Assembly (NCBI GenBank): GCA_002339265.1 | Contig: DDKG01000311.1 | Location: 1 to 32,706 of the forward strand | Source of the DNA: Massilia sp. UBA2604 | GTDB taxonomy: Bacteria > Pseudomonadota > Gammaproteobacteria > Burkholderiales > Burkholderiaceae_D | Direction: 5' to 3' | DNA: 32,706 nt | The notes under the pieces: generated by a model | Seen by the model: the letters and a program-made list of their open reading frames with translations, nothing else | Databases searched by the model: none | What the model was told of the DNA's origin: nothing | Translations under genes and position numbers: made by a program | Shown here: positions 8,106 to 16,525 of the stretch, piece by piece | Position numbering within the stretch: position 1 is the first letter of the stretch | How the letters are laid out: each line of letters opens with the position of its first letter

Positions 8106-8124
8106 GCCGGGCGTCGCGCCCGGC
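8106..8124. terminator. Hairpin between convergent GGDEF and paoC genes
   Basis: Perfect 8-bp stem GCCGGGCG / CGCCCGGC with a three-base loop, lying in the 27-base gap between the two stop codons. No T-tract follows on either strand, so it may stabilise 3' ends rather than terminate on its own. Confidence 0.4.
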
Positions 8125-8131
8125 GCGCCCG

Positions 8132-10339
8132 TCAGGCCGACAGCGGCATCTTCTCGATCAGCTTGTCGAGCGTGATCGGATACTCGCGCACGCGCACGCC
8201 GGTGGCATTGTAGATCGCATTCGCGACCGCCGCGCCGACCCCGCAGATACCGAGTTCGCCGACGCCCTTGGCCTTCATCGGCGACGACAGCTCGTCTTCT
8301 TCCTTGAGGAAGATGACTTCCTGGTGAGGGATGTCGGCGTGCACCGGCACCTCGTAGGTGGCGAGATCGTGGTTGGCAAAGAAGCCGATGCGCTTGTCGA
8401 CCACCAGGTGCTCCATCAGCGCGGCGCCGACACCCATCGTCATGGCGCCAATCACCTGGCTGCGCGCCTGCTTGGGATTCAGGATGCGGCCGGCCGCGCA
8501 CACGGCCAGCATGCGCCGCACCCGGACTTCACCAGTGGTGGAGTCCACCGCCACCTCGACGAAGTGGCTGCCGAAGGTCGACAGCTGGTTCTTCTTGTCC
8601 AGGCCACCGCTAAATTCGATCGTATCCTCGGCCACCAGCTCGCCATCGGCTGCGGCTTGCGCCAGCGGCAGGTTGCGCCCGCCGGCACGGACGGCGCCGT
8701 CCACGAACTCGGCCTCGCTCTCCTTGACACCGAGCTTCGCTGCGACCTGCTCGCGCAGCTTGGCGCAGGCGGCGTACACGCCCGAGGTCGAGCTGTTCGC
8801 GCCCCACTGGCCGCCGGAGCCGGCGGAGGTCGGGAAGCTGGAGTCGCCCAGGCGCACCTCGACCCGCTCGAGCGGCACGCCGAGCATCTCGGCCGCGGTC
8901 TGGCCGATGATGGTGTAGCTGCCGGTGCCGATATCGGTCATGTCGGTTTCGACGATCACCTTGCCTTCAGCCGTGAGCCGCACCCGCGCCGCCGATTTCA
9001 TCACCGGGCTGTTGCGGAAGGCCGAGGCCACGCCGTAGCCGATCAACCAGCCGCCCTCGCGGGTCTGGCCCGGCTTGGGATTGCGCTTGTTCCAGCCGAA
9101 CTTCTCGGCGCCCATGCGCATGCACTCGATGAATCGGCGCTCCGAGAAGGGGCGGATCGGCTTTTCGGGATCGACCTTGGTGTCGTTGAGGATGCGGAAC
9201 TGCACCGGGTCGATGTTGAGCTTTTCCGCCATCTCGTCGATCGCGATTTCGAGCGCCATCATGCCCGGGGCCTCGCCCGGCGCGCGCATCGCATTCCCCT
9301 CCGGCAGGTCGAGGATGGCGACGCGGGTCGCGGTCATGCGGTCGGCGCCCGCGTACAGCAGGCGGGTCTGCTGGGTCGCGACTTCCGAACTGCCCTTGGG
9401 CAGGTTGCCGTTCCAGGACTCGTGGCCGATGGCCATGATGCGGCCGTCGCGGCCGGCGCCGATGCGGATGCGCTGGATGGTGGCCGGGCGGTGGGTGGTG
9501 TTGTTGAAGATAAGATGACGGTGCAGCGCTACCTTGACCGGGCGCTTGGCCGCGCGCGCGCCGAGGGACGCCAGCAGGGCGTCGGCGCGCAGGAACAGCT
9601 TGGAGCCGAAGCCGCCGCCGACGTAGGGCGAAATCACGCGCACCTTGTCTTGCGGGATATTCAGGGTCTTGGACAAGTCCTTGACGCACCAGTTGATCAT
9701 CTGGTTCGAGGTCCACACCGTCAGCTTGTCGCCTTCCCAGACAGCGGTGGAGGCATGCGGCTCCATCATCGCGTGCGATTGGTCGGGGGTGGTATAGGTG
9801 GCGTCGAGCTTTACCGGCGCGGTATCGAAGCCGCGCTGGAAGTTGCCCGCCTTGGAGTCGTACGGATCGGATTCCCAGTCGGGTTTCACGGCATTGTCCT
9901 TTTCGGCGGCGAGGTCGAACTTGCCTTTCTCTTCGATGTACTTGACGCGCACCAGATGCGAGGCGGCGCGCGCCTGCTCGAAGGTCTCGGCCACCACCAG
10001 GGCGACAGCCTGGTGGTAGTGCTCGACCTTCGGACCGGCCAGCAGATGGGCGACGTTCATGTCGCCTTTACCCAGCTTGCCGGCATTGGCGGCCGTGACC
10101 ACGGCCAACACGCCGGGCGCGCGGCGCGCGGCGTCGATCTCGACCGAGGCGATGCGGCCCTTGGCGATGCTGGAACCGACCACGAAGCCGTGGGCGGCGT
10201 TCGGCACTTCCTTGTGGTGCTCGTAGGCATAGGGCGCGGTGCCGGTGCACTTGCGCGGACCATCGATGCGGTCGAGGGGCTGGCCGACGTAACGCTGGCG
10301 GTCGATGGGATTGGTGGTGGCTGGAGTCGTGAATTTCAT
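8132..10339 (-). CDS. paoC: Aldehyde oxidoreductase, molybdenum-cofactor subunit (PaoC-like)
   Basis: This encodes 735 aa. I took the start at 10339 (MKFTTPATTN), 4 bases past the paoB stop. The ORF extends further upstream but only through paoB. It is the large subunit of the xanthine oxidase family: VGQPLDRIDGPRKCTGTAPYAYE at the N-terminus, the moco-binding GGGFGSK and GMMALEIAIDE regions, and the active-site Glu695 in KGVGELG, 40 residues from the end, the same distance as Glu692 in E. coli PaoC. The enzyme oxidises aldehydes, mainly aromatic, to acids using the molybdenum cytosine dinucleotide cofactor. It lacks a signal and would be carried to the periplasm by PaoA. The chaperone gene paoD/xdhC, usually adjacent, is not in this window. 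Confidence 0.93.
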   Translation of the reverse strand: MKFTTPATTNPIDRQRYVGQPLDRIDGPRKCTGTAPYAYEHHKEVPNAAHGFVVGSSIAKGRIASVEIDAARRAPGVLAVVTAANAGKLGKGDMNVAHLLAGPKVEHYHQAVALVVAETFEQARAASHLVRVKYIEEKGKFDLAAEKDNAVKPDWESDPYDSKAGNFQRGFDTAPVKLDATYTTPDQSHAMMEPHASTAVWEGDKLTVWTSNQMINWCVKDLSKTLNIPQDKVRVISPYVGGGFGSKLFLRADALLASLGARAAKRPVKVALHRHLIFNNTTHRPATIQRIRIGAGRDGRIMAIGHESWNGNLPKGSSEVATQQTRLLYAGADRMTATRVAILDLPEGNAMRAPGEAPGMMALEIAIDEMAEKLNIDPVQFRILNDTKVDPEKPIRPFSERRFIECMRMGAEKFGWNKRNPKPGQTREGGWLIGYGVASAFRNSPVMKSAARVRLTAEGKVIVETDMTDIGTGSYTIIGQTAAEMLGVPLERVEVRLGDSSFPTSAGSGGQWGANSSTSGVYAACAKLREQVAAKLGVKESEAEFVDGAVRAGGRNLPLAQAAADGELVAEDTIEFSGGLDKKNQLSTFGSHFVEVAVDSTTGEVRVRRMLAVCAAGRILNPKQARSQVIGAMTMGVGAALMEHLVVDKRIGFFANHDLATYEVPVHADIPHQEVIFLKEEDELSSPMKAKGVGELGICGVGAAVANAIYNATGVRVREYPITLDKLIEKMPLSA

Positions 10340-10343
10340 GGGA

Positions 10344-11297
10344 TCAGCCTTTCTTCGCTGCTGAGATGGCCTCGGCCAGGGTGCGGTGCACCAGGGCCAC
10401 CTTGAAGGCATTGTCGTCGGTGGTGCGGGCGCCCGCCATCAGGCGGTCGGACACCGCCTTGGAGCCTTGCGCCATCTGCCGTTCGGCTTCTTCGACGCGC
10501 CACGGCTTGTGGGCCACGCCGCCGACCGCGACGCGTCCGCTGCCGTCGGGCTGGATCACGGTGGCGACCGACACTAGGGCAAACGCGTACGAGGCGCGGT
10601 CGCGCACCTTGCGGTAGGCGTGCACGCCGCCCAGCGGCTTCGGCAGCTTAACCGCCGTGATCAATTCGCCCGGTTCGAGCACGGTCTCGATGTGCGGCGT
10701 ATTGCCCGGCAGGCGGTGGAAGTCGGCGATCGGGATACTGCGCATGCTGCCGTCGGCCTTCACGGTCTCGACCTCGGCGTCGAGCAGGCGCATGGCGATC
10801 GCCATATCGCTCGGATGCACGGCGATGCAGGCCTCGCTGGCGCCGACCACGGCATGGTGGCGCGTGAAACCGCCGATGGCGGCGCAGCCGCTGCCCGGCT
10901 GGCGCTTATTGCACTTTTGCGCGGTGTCGTAGAAATAGGGGCAGCGGGTGCGCTGCAGCAGGTTGCCCGAGGTGGTCGCCTTGTTGCGCAACTGGGTCGA
11001 GGCGCCGGCCAGCAGCGCGCGCGACAGCACGGCGTAATCCTTGCGCACGCGCGGGTCGGACGCCAGGTCGGTGTTGCGCACCAGGGCGCCCACGCGCAGG
11101 CCGCCGTCCGCCGTGGCCTCGATCTGGTCGAAGCCCAGGCCATTGACGTCGACCAGGGCGGTCGGGGTCTCGATCTCGAGTTTCATCAGGTCGAGCAGGT
11201 TGGTGCCGCCGGCGATGAAGCGGGCGTTCGGGGTGCGGGCGACGAGCTGGGCGGCCTGGGCCGGCGAGGTGGCGCGCTGGTAGGTGAATGCCTTCAT
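10344..11297 (-). CDS. paoB: Aldehyde oxidoreductase, FAD/4Fe-4S subunit (PaoB-like)
   Basis: This encodes 317 aa, starting MKAFTYQRA at 11297. The ATG overlaps the paoA stop (ATGA), which fixes the start. The FAD-binding N-terminal domain has [14 protein letters not shown], the flavin loop of the CO dehydrogenase flavoprotein family. [23 protein letters not shown], plus the Cys in [10 protein letters not shown], is the Cys-rich insertion that holds an extra 4Fe-4S cluster in PaoB. This is what separates it from ordinary XdhB/CoxM subunits. It passes electrons between the 2Fe-2S subunit and FAD. It is the middle gene of an operon transcribed A-B-C. Confidence 0.93.
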   Translation of the reverse strand: MKAFTYQRATSPAQAAQLVARTPNARFIAGGTNLLDLMKLEIETPTALVDVNGLGFDQIEATADGGLRVGALVRNTDLASDPRVRKDYAVLSRALLAGASTQLRNKATTSGNLLQRTRCPYFYDTAQKCNKRQPGSGCAAIGGFTRHHAVVGASEACIAVHPSDMAIAMRLLDAEVETVKADGSMRSIPIADFHRLPGNTPHIETVLEPGELITAVKLPKPLGGVHAYRKVRDRASYAFALVSVATVIQPDGSGRVAVGGVAHKPWRVEEAERQMAQGSKAVSDRLMAGARTTDDNAFKVALVHRTLAEAISAAKKG

Positions 11298-11947
11298 GCC
11301 TTGACCCCTCCCACTTCGGTGATCGCATCGATGATGTTCGAGTAGGCGCCACATCGGCAGATATTGCCGCTCATGCGTTCACGGATCTCTTCCACGGAGA
11401 GCAGGGGCTTGGCGTTCAGGTCGGCGGTCACGTGGCTCGGGATGCCCTGGCGGATTTCCTCAATCACGGACACGCTGGCGCAGATCTGCCCGGGGGTACA
11501 GTAGCCGCACTGGTAGCCGTCGTGCTTGATGAAGGCGGCCTGCATCGGATGCAGCTTGTCCGGCGTGCCGAGACCCTCGATGGTGGTGATGTTGGCGCCT
11601 TCGTGCATGACCGCCAGCGACAGGCAGGAATTGATGCGGCGGCCGTCCATGATGACGGTGCAGGCGCCGCACTGGCCCTGGTCGCAACCCTTCTTGGAAC
11701 CGGTCAGGTGCAGGTGCTCGCGCAGCGCGTCGAGCAGGCTGGTGCGGGTGTCCAGCTCCAGGGTGACCTGCTTGCCGTTGACGGTGAAGGTGACGCCGGT
11801 GGTGACCGGCTCGGGAGTGGTGCTTGCGCCAGCCGTTGGGGCGGCCTGCTGGGCATGCGCGCCCGGTACGGCCGCGGTCGATACCGACAGGGCGCCGGCG
11901 ATCAACAGGTCGCGCCGGGTAAGCTTGACGTCGCTGAATTGGTCCAT
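11294..11947 (-). CDS. paoA: Aldehyde oxidoreductase, Tat-exported 2Fe-2S subunit (PaoA-like)
   Basis: This encodes 217 aa, starting MDQFSDVKL at 11947 with AAGGAAG upstream. Residues 1 to about 32 form a Tat signal ([11 protein letters not shown]...AHAQ). The mature part has the plant-type 2Fe-2S set [10 protein letters not shown]...C and the second set CGYCTPG...CRCGAY, both complete. In the PaoABC class this subunit's Tat signal exports the folded heterotrimer to the periplasm. It is the first gene of the operon, and the promoter should lie in 11948-12255. That stretch contains a GAAACTT-G-AAGTTTC palindrome at 12085-12099 that could be an operator. Confidence 0.93.
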   Translation of the reverse strand: MDQFSDVKLTRRDLLIAGALSVSTAAVPGAHAQQAAPTAGASTTPEPVTTGVTFTVNGKQVTLELDTRTSLLDALREHLHLTGSKKGCDQGQCGACTVIMDGRRINSCLSLAVMHEGANITTIEGLGTPDKLHPMQAAFIKHDGYQCGYCTPGQICASVSVIEEIRQGIPSHVTADLNAKPLLSVEEIRERMSGNICRCGAYSNIIDAITEVGGVKA

Positions 11948-12084
11948 GCTTGTGGCTTCCTTAAGGTGAGAACGTTGCCCACGCCCGTGCTCGGCGTCAA
12001 TACTGCGGCGCCGACAGGTGTGGAGGGACATGCGGAGTTGTCGAATTGATTCTAAGTCAGCTATCGCGAAAGCCGCGTTCCCTT

Positions 12085-12099
12085 GAAACTTGAAGTTTC
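12085..12099. promoter_or_regulatory. Perfect 7-bp inverted repeat upstream of paoABC
   Basis: GAAACTT-G-AAGTTTC, about 140 bases before the paoA start in the gap between paoA and the phaC stop. Too short for a terminator without a T-tract. It could be a regulator site, but I cannot name the regulator. Confidence 0.3.
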
Positions 12100-12255
12100 T
12101 GGTTAGCTGTAAATATCACTTCAGCAGCAAGGGGCAAGCGGATCCACGAAGGCGCACGAAGCGGCATGCTCGGCGGCACGCAGGGAGTCTGAACGGTTTG
12201 TAGACAGTCACACCGTCCACGCGCAGTGGCTGACTAAGGCAGTTGGAAGAAGCGC

Positions 12256-14070
12256 TTATTGCTGAAGGACGTAGTCGCCCGGCGCGGGCGCCGTGTCCGG
12301 GATCGCCGCCGGCGGCGGCACATGCTTGCCGGCATGTCGAGACAGCCATTGATCCCAGGCAGGCCACCAACTTCCTTCGAGCTGTGGCACGCGCGCTAGC
12401 CAGCGGTCGGGATCGATGTATGGGTCGTCGTGGCGGTGCACGGCGACCTGGTAGCTGCGGTTGGGGCTGCCCGGAGGCGCGACCACGCCGGCATTGTGGC
12501 CGCCGCTGGTGAGAATGAAGGTGATCTCGGTGTCGGTGAGGGGGATGATCTTGTACACCGAGCGCCATGGCGCGACGTGGTCGGTGAGCGTGCCCACCGC
12601 GCAGATCGGCACGTCGATATCGCTCAGCGAGACGGGTCGTCCGTTGGCCAGGTAGCGCGAGCTGGCCAGGCTGTTGCGCAGGAACAGGCGGTGCAGGTAT
12701 TCGGCGTGCATGCGGTAGGGCATGCGGGTGGCGTCGGCGTTCCAGGACATGAGGTCGGTCTCTTGCTCGGGCAGGTCGAGCAGGTAGTGGCGCAGGCGTC
12801 GTGACCAGATCAGGTCGTTGGAACGCAGCAGCTGGAAGGCGCCGGCCATCTGGCGTGTGTCGAGGTAGCCCTGCTGCCACATGGCGGCTTCGAGGAAGCT
12901 GACCTGGCTGTCGTCGATGAACAGCGACAGCTCACCGGGCTCGGTAAAGTCGACCTGGGCCGCCAGCAGCGAGATGCTGGCCAGGCGCCGGTCATGGTCG
13001 CGCGCCATGGCGGCGGCGGCGATCGCGAGCAGGGTGCCGCCCAGGCAATAGCCGGCGGCATTGACCTTGCTGGCGCCGGTCTGGGCCACGATGGCGTCGA
13101 GCGCGGCGGTGATGCCGAGCTGGCGGTAATCGTCCATGGTGAGGTCGCGGTCGTCGGACAGCGGATTCTTCCACGACACCATGTACACGGTATGGCCGCG
13201 CTCGACCAGGTAGCGCACCAGGGAATTGTGTGGCGACAGGTCGAGGATGTAGTACTTCATGATCCAGGCCGGCACGATCAACAGCGGCACCTCGTGCACG
13301 GCAGGGCCGACCGGGTCGTAGCGCAGCAGTTCAATCAGCCGGTTCTGCATCACCACCTTGCCCGGCGTAACGGCCACCTCGTGCCCCGGCCGGTAGTTGA
13401 CCACGCTCGGCTTGCCCGCAAGCAGGGCCTGGACGTCGCGCCAGGCGCGCATGGCGCCATTGGCCAGGTTCATCCCGCCGCTGGCCAGCACGGCGCGCTG
13501 CACCACGGGATTGGTGGTGACGAAGTTGGATGGCGCCACGCAGTCGAGCATCTGGCGCGCGACGAAGGTGACGACGTCGGCATGGTGCGGCGCCACCCCG
13601 CGCACGGTGGAGGTGGCGCGGTGCCACCATTGCTGGCTCAGCAGGAAGCCCTGGCTGAGCTGGTGCCAGGGCGAGGTATTCCAGGCCGGATCGACGAACC
13701 GTTTATCCTGCGCCAGCGGCCGCACCGGATCGGCCGCGTCGCCGGCCGGCGTGGCAATGTATTGCAGCCAGCGTTGCCAGCCGAGGACGACGTCGGTCGC
13801 CAGTTCGTGCTGCTTGTCGGGCGACATCGTGAGGTGGCTGGCCCAGTCGAACCAGGCCATGCCGAGCGCGGCCGGCGACAGGTTGCCGGTGAGGCGGCCG
13901 AGCCAGGCCCACAGCACCAGATCGGCATGGACTTGCCCGCCGCCGGCAACCCGCGCGTGCCGGTGGGTGCCGCCGAGCCAGGCGCTGCCTTCGAGCTTGC
14001 GCGAGCTGCCGGCGGCATCGGGGCGGGGATTGGGCCGGGTATCGGGCGCCATGGCGGAGGCTCGGGGCAT
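12256..14070 (-). CDS. phaC: Poly(3-hydroxyalkanoate) synthase, class I type
   Basis: This encodes 604 aa, close to the usual class I length. The PhaC N-terminal domain is present (SPWHQLSQGFLLSQQWW, SNFVTTNPVVQRAVLASGG). The alpha/beta-hydrolase core has the modified lipase box GYCLGG with catalytic Cys342. The Asp lies in GTLTDHVAPW and the His in SGGHNAGV. It polymerises (R)-3-hydroxyacyl-CoA on the granule surface. The ATG at 14070 is 9 bases past the usp stop, with AAGG very close to it. MAPD at 14052 is an alternative start. It sits with a universal stress gene instead of phaA/phaB, suggesting a secondary, stress-linked synthase. An FNR-type box lies upstream of the operon. Confidence 0.93.
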   Translation of the reverse strand: MPRASAMAPDTRPNPRPDAAGSSRKLEGSAWLGGTHRHARVAGGGQVHADLVLWAWLGRLTGNLSPAALGMAWFDWASHLTMSPDKQHELATDVVLGWQRWLQYIATPAGDAADPVRPLAQDKRFVDPAWNTSPWHQLSQGFLLSQQWWHRATSTVRGVAPHHADVVTFVARQMLDCVAPSNFVTTNPVVQRAVLASGGMNLANGAMRAWRDVQALLAGKPSVVNYRPGHEVAVTPGKVVMQNRLIELLRYDPVGPAVHEVPLLIVPAWIMKYYILDLSPHNSLVRYLVERGHTVYMVSWKNPLSDDRDLTMDDYRQLGITAALDAIVAQTGASKVNAAGYCLGGTLLAIAAAAMARDHDRRLASISLLAAQVDFTEPGELSLFIDDSQVSFLEAAMWQQGYLDTRQMAGAFQLLRSNDLIWSRRLRHYLLDLPEQETDLMSWNADATRMPYRMHAEYLHRLFLRNSLASSRYLANGRPVSLSDIDVPICAVGTLTDHVAPWRSVYKIIPLTDTEITFILTSGGHNAGVVAPPGSPNRSYQVAVHRHDDPYIDPDRWLARVPQLEGSWWPAWDQWLSRHAGKHVPPPAAIPDTAPAPGDYVLQQ

Positions 14071-14079
14071 GCCTTGCGC

Positions 14080-14928
14080 TCAATGCGCGATCAGGAGCGG
14101 CGTCGTGCTGCCCGCCAGCAGGGCGCGGGTGACGCCGCCGAGGACGAACTCGCGATAACGGCTGTGGCCGAAGGCGCCCGTGACCAGCAGGCCGGCATCG
14201 TGTTCGCGCGCCACCTTCAACAGCGCCTCGCCGGTGCTGCTGCGCGATGTCTCGATGACGACATCGACCTTGACGCCGTGGCGCGCCAGGTGCAGCGCCA
14301 TGTCGGCGCCAGGTTCTTCGCCGTGCATCTCGGCCATGGCACCCGGATTGATGAGCGCAAGCTTGACGGCATCGGCCTGCCGCAGCAAGGGCAGGGCAGC
14401 GGAGATCGCGCGGATCGCCTGCATGCTGCCGTCCCAGCCGACCACGGCGGTGCCGGGCAGCGGCCGCTCTTTCCAGCCGGGCGGCACCACCAGCACGGGA
14501 CGCGCGCCGTGCAGCGCGATGTATTCGGGCAAGCCGCGCGCCTGGGCCGGAATGCCCGGCACGACGATCGGTTCGGCATCGCGGCTGACGATCACCAGGT
14601 CGGCATAGCGCGATTCGAGCAGCAGGGCGTAGCGGGCATCGTCTTCGAGCATGCGGGTTTCGAAACTGGCCACGCCCTGGCGCTGGACCGCGGTGCTGAA
14701 TTCTTCCAGGCGCGCCTCGACCGCTTCGCGCACGCCATTGAAATCGGATTCGGGCATCATCGGCGCGCCCATCGAACCGACCAGCAGCGAATAGTCGAAC
14801 CAGGAGATGCCGGTGGCGGCGCTGCCGACGAGGTGGGCGTCGAAGGCATTGGCCAGCAGGGAGCCGGCGCGCAGCCGCGCGTCTTGCTCGGGACTGCCGT
14901 CGACGTGAACCACGATGGTCTTGTACAT
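14080..14928 (-). CDS. Tandem-domain universal stress protein
   Basis: This encodes 282 aa, starting MYKTIVVHVDGS at 14928 with AAAGGAA upstream. It has two UspA folds. The N-terminal one opens with TIVVHVDGSPEQ and the C-terminal one with AVVGWDGSMQA. Only the second keeps the clear ATP-binding loop G-x2-G-x9-G (GAFGHSRYREFVLGG). Such double-domain proteins are often induced by oxygen limitation and energy stress. It is the first gene of a two-gene unit with phaC, and the 9-base gap implies co-transcription. The FNR-type box at 15081-15094 lies about 160 bases upstream of the start. Confidence 0.9.
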   Translation of the reverse strand: MYKTIVVHVDGSPEQDARLRAGSLLANAFDAHLVGSAATGISWFDYSLLVGSMGAPMMPESDFNGVREAVEARLEEFSTAVQRQGVASFETRMLEDDARYALLLESRYADLVIVSRDAEPIVVPGIPAQARGLPEYIALHGARPVLVVPPGWKERPLPGTAVVGWDGSMQAIRAISAALPLLRQADAVKLALINPGAMAEMHGEEPGADMALHLARHGVKVDVVIETSRSSTGEALLKVAREHDAGLLVTGAFGHSRYREFVLGGVTRALLAGSTTPLLIAH

Positions 14929-15080
14929 GCTCGTTCCTTTCTTCTCGGTAAAAGTGGACGCGGGCGAATGGGCATGCCGGAATCCGCCACCGCAGCGGAC
15001 GTTGGACGGCAACTGGCCTATACGCTTGGACTACCTGAAGTCCACTTTATTCCCGGATTGGACGCGTGTCAGGGACGTGG

Positions 15081-15094
15081 TTGATGTGAATCAA
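15081..15094. promoter_or_regulatory. Perfect FNR/Anr-type binding site
   Basis: TTGAT-GTGA-ATCAA is a full match to the FNR/Anr consensus TTGAT-N4-ATCAA. It lies in the divergent region between usp-phaC (minus strand) and the hairpin series (plus strand). To the right, AAGAAT at 15116-15121 is centred 31 bases from the box, the class II activation spacing. To the left no good -10 lies at that distance. The inner TGTGA also fits half a CRP site, but the FNR match is better. Confidence 0.75.
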
Positions 15095-15128
15095 AAAGCT
15101 GATAAAGAAGGAAGGAAGAATGCAGGCG

Positions 15129-15323
15129 AGAATTGTCTTTTATGCGTACGACTGCTCTGACGCGAGGACGCGGTAGCGATTACCTCTTTTAGGCCTTGTG
15201 ACTATGCGGGGTGGCCGCATACTTATGTCATTACCGGCGATGTGGTCGGTTCTCTTGTGTCTCCATCTCGGCCCTGCCGAGGACTTGGCCGTTGCCCGCT
15301 TCGTGCGGCAGCGGCCTTTTTTT
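15129..15323 (+). ncRNA. Candidate small RNA under the FNR-type box
   Basis: The predicted start near 15129 comes from the FNR box and the AAGAAT -10-like hexamer. The predicted end is the terminator at 15287-15323, giving about 195 nt. The 3' half has three successive hairpins: a 7-bp stem TATGCGG / CCGCATA (15203-15221), a 6-bp stem CTCGGC / GCCGAG (15267-15281) and the terminator. No convincing ORF lies inside. An isolated strong terminator with no gene before it on the plus strand is typical of an intergenic sRNA. The family is unknown and the 5' end is inferred. By analogy only, FnrS of enterobacteria is also an FNR-driven sRNA. Confidence 0.4.
15287..15323 (+). terminator. Rho-independent terminator without an upstream gene
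   Basis: Ten-bp stem GGCCGTTGCC / GGCAGCGGCC with one G-T wobble and a 10-base loop, then seven T (15317-15323). No plus-strand protein gene precedes it. The nearest minus-strand gene ends at 15336. Confidence 0.8.
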
Positions 15324-15335
15324 ATGTGTTGGTCT

Positions 15336-15611
15336 TCAGGTGGGATTGGCAGGCGTGCGCGCTGCAGCCAGGTCGGGCGCGGCAATAGGTTGCGGCTCAG
15401 CGGGCGCCGGCTTGATGGTGTGGGCGCTCAGGTCGCCGGGCTCGAGTATTTCCCAATTCGTGCTGACCAGGTCGAGGACCATTTCCTCTTGCCGGCCGCA
15501 GCAGGTGCAGGTGCGCTGGTCGCGGGATGCGTTGTACTGCCAGGAATGGGTCGTCGTCAGCGCGCCTGCAATGGCGGACAAGACCGATTTTGATGCCGAG
15601 AAAAATCCCAT
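15336..15611 (-). CDS. Small protein with a CTCCGRQEE motif, unknown function
   Basis: This encodes 91 aa. The ATG at 15611 has GGTGAG upstream; a GTG at 15620 is also in frame. The N-terminus (MGFFSASKSVLSAIAGALTTT) is weakly amphipathic. The centre RTCTCCGRQEEMV holds a C-x-C-C cluster, and the last 25 residues are Pro/Ala-rich and probably disordered. Three close Cys could bind a metal, but with no partner cluster this is open. It is the first gene of the stretch of small orphans between 15.3 and 19.6 kb. I do not recognise a family. Confidence 0.55.
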   Translation of the reverse strand: MGFFSASKSVLSAIAGALTTTHSWQYNASRDQRTCTCCGRQEEMVLDLVSTNWEILEPGDLSAHTIKPAPAEPQPIAAPDLAAARTPANPT

Positions 15612-15868
15612 GATGCTCACCAGAAGTTAACTTGATCAGCGTATTACGGAACTTGTAACTACGCAAGATACTGAACGGGTGAAGGGATCGATCTTTTGCT
15701 GGAAGCTGCTCGAGTGTTGCGAAATGGATGAATGCGCTGCTTATTCCTTCTCTTCGAGCAGCACAAGCGCCGTCCGTGTGCGGCACGTTGTCCGTCAGCT
15801 CGTCCGCTTCGAGAATGGGCTGGCTCCCCTGATCGGGTGTGTCGTTTCCTGCCAGTGCTGATGAACCG

Positions 15869-16135
15869 TCAGCAATCCAGACGGTCCCGTGTACGAACCC
15901 TTTGCACACCGTGAGACACCGCCATCATTTCCGCAAGGTCCTTGGTGGTAAAGCTCTGCGCGCGGACTTCATGCAACGCAGCAGCCGGCTTGGGGGCGTT
16001 AGAGATACCGCGGATTCGCTCGATCGAGTATGCGGGCCAGAAGCCGCCATCGGGGGCTTCCACGCTCTGTCCGTAGATGCGGTAATCGCCCTCATCCCAA
16101 GGATTGATAGATCTTGATGGTTCAAAACTTTTCAT
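15869..16135 (-). CDS. Conserved-looking small hypothetical protein
   Basis: This encodes 88 aa from the ATG at 16135, which has GAGA 8 bases upstream; an ATG at 16141 is also in frame. The sequence (FEPSRSINPWDEGDYRIYGQ, then APDGGFWPAYSIERIRGI) has balanced composition and reads like a compact folded domain, not antisense noise. HEVRAQSFTTKDLAEMMAVSHGV may be a helical end. It ends DRLDC. I do not recognise the family. Lower GC than the flanking operons, and no operon partner. Confidence 0.55.
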   Translation of the reverse strand: MKSFEPSRSINPWDEGDYRIYGQSVEAPDGGFWPAYSIERIRGISNAPKPAAALHEVRAQSFTTKDLAEMMAVSHGVQRVRTRDRLDC

Positions 16136-16525
16136 CAGCATGTCTCGTTCTATATCGACAACTTATTTTACGAGGCGCTGGGGGACCATGTCTGTACATG
16201 GGAGCGTTGCCGGCGGTTCAAAACTGTATCTGAGCATGCAGGTTGCATGCGTCTTGCTGTGAGCATACAAGAGGACAGCTGAAATTCACTGAACGACGGA
16301 TGTCCAGGGACACTTTGCCTGCGCAGTCGAAGTCGGTCGTGCACAAGTTGCAGCAGATCAGCGGGCTCCCGCTGTGATTCAAAAATCACATTGTTCGTTG
16401 TTTTCAAGCATCTCCAGCGTGAATCTTATGTACTAGCTTCCAAACAGCAATTACTATCCTTTTGGAAATCTCTCCAATTCTCACAATGGCATTGGGACGT
16501 CGTTAAGCTTGGCCATAAGGATGCA
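16136..16525. other. Low-GC intergenic stretch
   Basis: No supported gene. It contains a 7-bp inverted repeat GCATGCA-GGT-TGCATGC (16234-16250) of unknown role. Base composition is visibly lower in GC than the rest of the window. The reading frame of the next gene is open back to 16391, but that part looks less protein-like. Confidence 0.5.

Larger units (their letters stand above)
15013..15335. other. Gene-free stretch with FNR box and hairpin series
   Basis: No protein gene is supported. It holds the FNR-type box (15081-15094) and three hairpins in a row ending in a T-rich terminator (15203-15323). The hairpins are described in the ncRNA entry. Confidence 0.7.

Noticed and set aside
15397..15909. 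170-residue minus-strand ORF overlapping the Cys-motif gene
   Set aside because: Its second half is an out-of-frame shadow of 15336-15611. The first half lacks a ribosome binding site and overlaps the better gene at 15869.
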